The translations under genes were made by a program, and so were the position numbers. A stretch of 7,362 nt of DNA from Planctomycetota bacterium (GTDB lineage: Bacteria > Planctomycetota > Planctomycetia > Pirellulales > UBA1268). This document shows, in pieces, positions 4,676 to 7,362 of this stretch (the stretch's first letter is position 1; each line of letters begins with the position of its first letter). The stretch covers positions 1 to 7,362 of the forward strand of contig QWPO01000003.1 of the NCBI GenBank assembly GCA_003669255.1. Reading direction: 5' to 3'. The notes under the pieces were generated by a model. That model ran no database searches, was not told the origin of the DNA, and saw only the letters and a list, made by a program, of their open reading frames with translations.

Positions 4676-6247
4676 TTACTTCTTCGGCGGCTTGTCGTCC
4701 AAGTTGGCGGCCAGGTCATCGGCCGACACGGTGGAGGCCACGCCACCTTCGGGCACGTCGAGGCCCGCTGTCCACACCAGCGCGTTGAGCATCATCGTCC
4801 GGAAGTCGTCGTGGGCCCAGTTGCGGTGGAAGTGGGCGCCGGTGCAGCCGAAGCCGCGGCCGCCACCGGGCCGCTCGTAGGCCCAGGCGAGCGCCTCGCG
4901 GCTTCCCTTGCCGGCGCGGACCGTCGGATTGTTGCTGTGGGCGCCGTCGGGCCGCTCGCGGGTGTCGTTCGGTGGCACGGCGGTGAGGAGCAGCGTCAGC
5001 CCTTCGGGCGGATCGCGAAACCGCATGTGGTAATACCACTCGTCGTTCGTCTCGAAGGGCTTCACACCCCGGGCGATCGGATGGCTCTCGGCGAGCTCGG
5101 TCTTGGCGAGCGTCCAGTGCGGGTTCACCGACCAGTGAGGCTCGAAGTAGCCGCCGAGCCAGGAGAGGAACTCAGGGCCGCCCTTTTCCTTCGGCACCTC
5201 GACCGCGTAGTGGAGGCAGGCGATGCCGACACCGCGCTTGGCGAGGGCGTCGATCTGGGCCAGGTGGTTGCTCTGCAGCACCGGGTGACCGTCGCCGCCA
5301 TCAGCGAAGAAGAAGATCGCGTCGGCGTTGTCGAAGGCGGTCGGGTCGGCCGGCCAGCCGCCGGTGTACGTCTCGGTGACGAGCTGCGGGAGTGGCTCCC
5401 GGGCGAAGTGGTCGTCGAGGCACTTCTCGGCCAGCAGGGTGCCGGCACGATGCTCGTGCTCGCCGGGAGCGTGGCTCGGCCGGCCGGCCACGAGCACCAG
5501 CTTCTTGCGGCCGTCGGTGAGCTCCAGCCGCTTGAGCCGGATGTCCTTGAACTCCACCTTCATCGGCGGGCCGACGTGCAGCTGCAGGGCAAGAACGCCC
5601 TGCATGGCCCGCTTGTCGGCCTGCTCGTCGAGCGTCTCCGACATCAGCTGGCCGTTGATGAAGTGCTGGAGCTTCGAACCTCGGGCCACGATCCGGTACT
5701 CGTTCCAGTCGCCCTGCTTGATCGCCTTCTGAAGTTCGGCCGTGTCGCCGATCGGCTCGCCGGCCACCTTCGTGCCATCGGCCGCGATCGTGACGCGCTC
5801 ACCCCGTTGGCAGAGGATGCCGCGGCCTCTCTCCTCGTAGATGATTCCCGAATAGGTCGGGCCCGCCTCGAAGTCGGCCTGGTAGCCGCCAACCACGAAG
5901 TCACCCAGATCCTTGCTGCGGTACTGGATGCCACTGTTGGCCTTGGGGGTGCCTGTGATCCGGTAGGCGAGCGTGAGTTCGAAGTCGTCGACCAGCCCCT
6001 GCCGCCAGATCAGGAAGGTGTTTTCCTTGGTCGGGTTCTCGGCGGTGGTCTCACCGACAATGACGCCATTCTCGACCCGCCAGAACTCAGGCTTTCCCTC
6101 CCAGCCCGCCAGCGACGTGCCATTGAAGAGCGACACGCCCGGCTCGTCGGCGCCGACGAATCCGCTTGAGCAGGCGAGCGCTGCCGCCACCACGCAGACG
6201 ACCACTCGCCTCGATGCACGGCAGGGGAATCGATGGAGCAACGACAC
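4676..6247 (-). CDS. exported DUF1080 (3-keto-disaccharide hydrolase)-ThuA fusion protein
   Basis: This protein has 523 residues from a GTG start at 6247. Residues 1-33 look like a signal peptide: a basic N-region with R13-R14, a hydrophobic core VVVCVVAAALAC and likely cleavage after VGA33. Residues 36-242 match the DUF1080 / 3-keto-disaccharide hydrolase fold (concanavalin-like beta sandwich): SLFNGTSLAGW (39-49), then NSGIQYRS (104-111), GYQADFEAGP (121-130), GDWNEYRIVARG (179-190), FINGQLMSE (196-204) and VEFKDIRLKRL (231-241). Residues 249-496 form a ThuA-like domain with the class I glutamine-amidotransferase fold: AGRPSHAPGEHEH (254-266), DGGDGHP (316-322), GIACLHYAVE (341-350, C344 at the turn where nucleophiles sit in that fold), WSVNPHW (372-378), EWYYHMRF (403-410), and HFHRNWAHDDFR near the end. 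Family knowledge: DUF1080 proteins cleave 3-keto-glucosides, and ThuA acts on oxidised trehalose/sucrose-type sugars. The fusion probably processes 3-keto sugars in the periplasm. An upstream in-frame ATG at 6457 is rejected because it overlaps the neighbouring gene and adds a low-complexity stretch before the signal peptide. Confidence 0.88.
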   Translation of the reverse strand: MSLLHRFPCRASRRVVVCVVAAALACSSGFVGADEPGVSLFNGTSLAGWEGKPEFWRVENGVIVGETTAENPTKENTFLIWRQGLVDDFELTLAYRITGTPKANSGIQYRSKDLGDFVVGGYQADFEAGPTYSGIIYEERGRGILCQRGERVTIAADGTKVAGEPIGDTAELQKAIKQGDWNEYRIVARGSKLQHFINGQLMSETLDEQADKRAMQGVLALQLHVGPPMKVEFKDIRLKRLELTDGRKKLVLVAGRPSHAPGEHEHRAGTLLAEKCLDDHFAREPLPQLVTETYTGGWPADPTAFDNADAIFFFADGGDGHPVLQSNHLAQIDALAKRGVGIACLHYAVEVPKEKGGPEFLSWLGGYFEPHWSVNPHWTLAKTELAESHPIARGVKPFETNDEWYYHMRFRDPPEGLTLLLTAVPPNDTRERPDGAHSNNPTVRAGKGSREALAWAYERPGGGRGFGCTGAHFHRNWAHDDFRTMMLNALVWTAGLDVPEGGVASTVSADDLAANLDDKPPKK

Positions 6248-6254
6248 GAGCGGG

Positions 6255-6259
6255 CCTCC
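6255..6259 (-). promoter_or_regulatory. ribosome binding site that fixes the GTG start of the DUF1080-ThuA gene
   Basis: Read on the - strand, GGAGG lies 7 bases upstream of GTG at 6247-6245. It is a strong Shine-Dalgarno in front of a codon that begins a good signal peptide, whereas the only upstream ATG in frame has no such support. Confidence 0.7.
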
Positions 6260-6336
6260 GAAGGGAATGCGCCGGCGGCTGGATCGCGCCGGCTGGCAAG
6301 AGTATGCCACGAAGGCCTCTGGCAGGGCAGCCCGCG

Positions 6337-6357
6337 GGCCCAGCGAACTGCTGGTCC
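6337..6357 (-). terminator. weak hairpin after the coiled-coil/BRCT-like gene
   Basis: Immediately after the TAG stop on the - strand, CCAGC and GCTGG (6350-6354 and 6340-6344 in + coordinates) pair around a 5-base loop, with two more G:C pairs beyond a mismatch. No T-run follows. A further GC-rich inverted repeat (6271-6277 / 6287-6293) lies closer to the next gene. Either could slow or end transcription in the 109-base gap, but the evidence is only structural. Confidence 0.25.
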
Positions 6358-7362
6358 TAGCGCGTCGCAGCCCGCGGGAGGCCGTTGGAAGTGAGGGCCG
6401 ACCGCGACAGGCCCAGCATGTCAAGCAGCGCGTCGACGCCGACGACGCGGACGCCAAACTGCTCGGCCGTCTTCAGGTTGCGGGACTGTCGCCGCGCCTC
6501 TTCCGCGAAGCCCTCTTCGCCGCGTTCGGCCGGTGGCTTTCCGCCGTCGACCACCATCGCCGTCATCGGCGTGACGGAGTCGACCACGCGGCCACCGGCT
6601 CGTTTCACCAGGTCGACGAGTCGCTCGCGGTCGTTGTCGCCCGCTTCATCGAGATTCACCCAGCCCACGATCACCACCTCCGGGGCCGTGCCGGCCGTCC
6701 AGAGGCTCGTGGCCACTCCATCGCCCGCGAGGATCGGCGACCTGTTGGAGTCGCGACGGATCGTCGCCCTGAGCAGCGACGGTCCTTCGATCGAGGTCAC
6801 CTCGACGACACCCTTGCGGTCACCCGCCTGCGGCCGCTCGTCGTCCGGTGAGAAGACGTGGAGGATCATGCCGGGGCGGATCCCCCGCGTGGATGAGGCC
6901 GATACCAGCACGCTCCGTTCCCGCTCGTCCACGGAAATCACACGGCCGTCGAACCCGTCGATCCGATCGTCTTTCGGCGTGGCGGCGAGCACTGTCTCTT
7001 GAAGGTCGCGATCAGCCACTCGGAGCGACGACAGAATCCGATTCTGTTCGTCGATGACCTTGGCGCGGTCGCGGAGTTCCGCGTAGACCAGGTCGAGCCT
7101 GTCCTCGGCTGCTTCCTTGGCTGTGAAGTCCTTCAGGCGGTTTGCCGAGAGAAGCTGGCCGCCGCCGGCGATCTTCGCGATCAGCGATTCGAGACGGGTT
7201 GCCTTGTCTTCGGCATCCTTCTTGGCCTTGAGCAGTTCGGTCTGCTTCGACTCGTGCTCGGTCCAGCGGGCCTGGAAGTCCTGCTCCTGCTTCTGCCGCT
7301 TCGCTTCGGTGTCGGTCTTGCCCTGTTCCGCGTCCTTTTGACTCTTCTGAGCAGCCGCGACC
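6357..7362 (-). CDS. partial coiled-coil protein with beta-barrel-like and BRCT-like C-terminal region
   Basis: The reading frame stays open from the TAG stop at 6359-6357 to the right edge, giving 334 residues with the N-terminus outside the window. The first 115 or so visible residues are rich in Lys, Glu, Gln and Ala with heptad-like spacing (for example KRQKQEQDFQARW, LLKAKKDAEDKATRLESLI, AELRDRAKVIDEQNRILSSL), so they form a coiled coil. Residues about 134-221 look like a small beta barrel: DGRVISVD, SVLVSASSTRGIRPGMILHVF, KGVVEVTSIEG, and a last strand ending VATSLW. Residues about 228-317 read like a BRCT fold: PEVVIVGWVN, then LVKRAGGRVVDSVTPMTAMVV, and AEQFGVRVVGVDALLDML, where the final helix would normally hold the conserved Trp. 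A GTG at 7019 could start a shorter protein, but the coiled coil runs continuously across it, so it is internal. I cannot name the protein. A structural or scaffold role is inferred from the coiled coil. Confidence 0.75.
   Translation of the reverse strand, partial: VAAAQKSQKDAEQGKTDTEAKRQKQEQDFQARWTEHESKQTELLKAKKDAEDKATRLESLIAKIAGGGQLLSANRLKDFTAKEAAEDRLDLVYAELRDRAKVIDEQNRILSSLRVADRDLQETVLAATPKDDRIDGFDGRVISVDERERSVLVSASSTRGIRPGMILHVFSPDDERPQAGDRKGVVEVTSIEGPSLLRATIRRDSNRSPILAGDGVATSLWTAGTAPEVVIVGWVNLDEAGDNDRERLVDLVKRAGGRVVDSVTPMTAMVVDGGKPPAERGEEGFAEEARRQSRNLKTAEQFGVRVVGVDALLDMLGLSRSALTSNGLPRAATR

Noticed and set aside
4811..6169. 452-residue open frame on the + strand opposite the DUF1080-ThuA gene
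   Set aside because: It is an antisense shadow of a well-supported gene: Val/Leu/Arg-rich, no domain signature, and no ribosome site or sensible neighbour spacing.
6327..6378. 12-bp direct repeat GCAGCCCGCGGG at 6327-6338 and 6367-6378 as an insertion scar
   Set aside because: It is short, GC-only sequence in GC-rich DNA, one copy lies inside coding sequence, and nothing mobile lies between the copies.
6248..6457. ATG at 6457 as the start of the DUF1080-ThuA protein
   Set aside because: It overlaps the end of the neighbouring gene and puts 70 low-complexity residues before an otherwise normal signal peptide. GTG 6247 has GGAGG at proper spacing.
7017..7019. GTG at 7019 as the true start of the coiled-coil/BRCT-like gene
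   Set aside because: The same frame continues upstream without a stop to the window edge and encodes an uninterrupted coiled coil, and no ribosome site precedes this GTG.

Overview
The window is high-GC bacterial DNA with long, tightly packed genes. A fused DUF1080 (3-keto-disaccharide hydrolase) plus ThuA protein, an EboC-type UbiA protein set among TIM-barrel genes, and paired-hairpin intergenic repeats together suggest a planctomycete (Pirellulales-like). This assignment rests on recalled family distribution, not on a search.

Left half, + strand (143-4167): four genes packed like an operon, with gaps of 1 and 20 bases and one 4-base ATGA overlap. They are a xylose-isomerase-like TIM-barrel protein, a UbiA-family membrane protein resembling EboC, a second TIM-barrel protein paralogous to the first, and a diverged alkaline-phosphatase-superfamily (type I phosphodiesterase / nucleotide pyrophosphatase) protein. 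UbiA, TIM barrel and phosphodiesterase together recall the ebo (EDB) cluster. That cluster is known from cyanobacteria, Pseudomonas, Bacteroidetes and eustigmatophyte plastids, and in Nostoc it is tied to moving a scytonemin precursor to the periplasm. The eboA, eboB (TatD-like) and eboD (dehydroquinate-synthase-like) parts are not in the window, so this is either the right-hand part of such a cluster or a reduced variant with a duplicated TIM barrel.

Middle (4163-4312): two convergent genes meet in a compact repeat region. It holds two roughly 60-bp units in a 71-bp period. Each unit contains two hairpins, and the first is bounded by CGTAGC / GCTACG. The stop codons of both flanking genes lie in repeat sequence, and the hairpins probably end transcription from both sides.

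Right half, - strand (4305-7362): reading leftwards from the right edge, there is a partial gene for a coiled-coil protein with a beta-barrel-like and a BRCT-like C-terminal region. After 109 bases comes the exported DUF1080-ThuA fusion with a GTG start, and 20 bases later an adrenodoxin-type [2Fe-2S] ferredoxin. The last two are probably co-transcribed. The fusion fits periplasmic breakdown of oxidised (3-keto) sugars, and the ferredoxin's partner cannot be told from here.

Bases 1-142 contain no gene I can defend, only a short perfect hairpin and the leader of the first gene. I see no tRNA, rRNA, CRISPR, transposase or phage gene.
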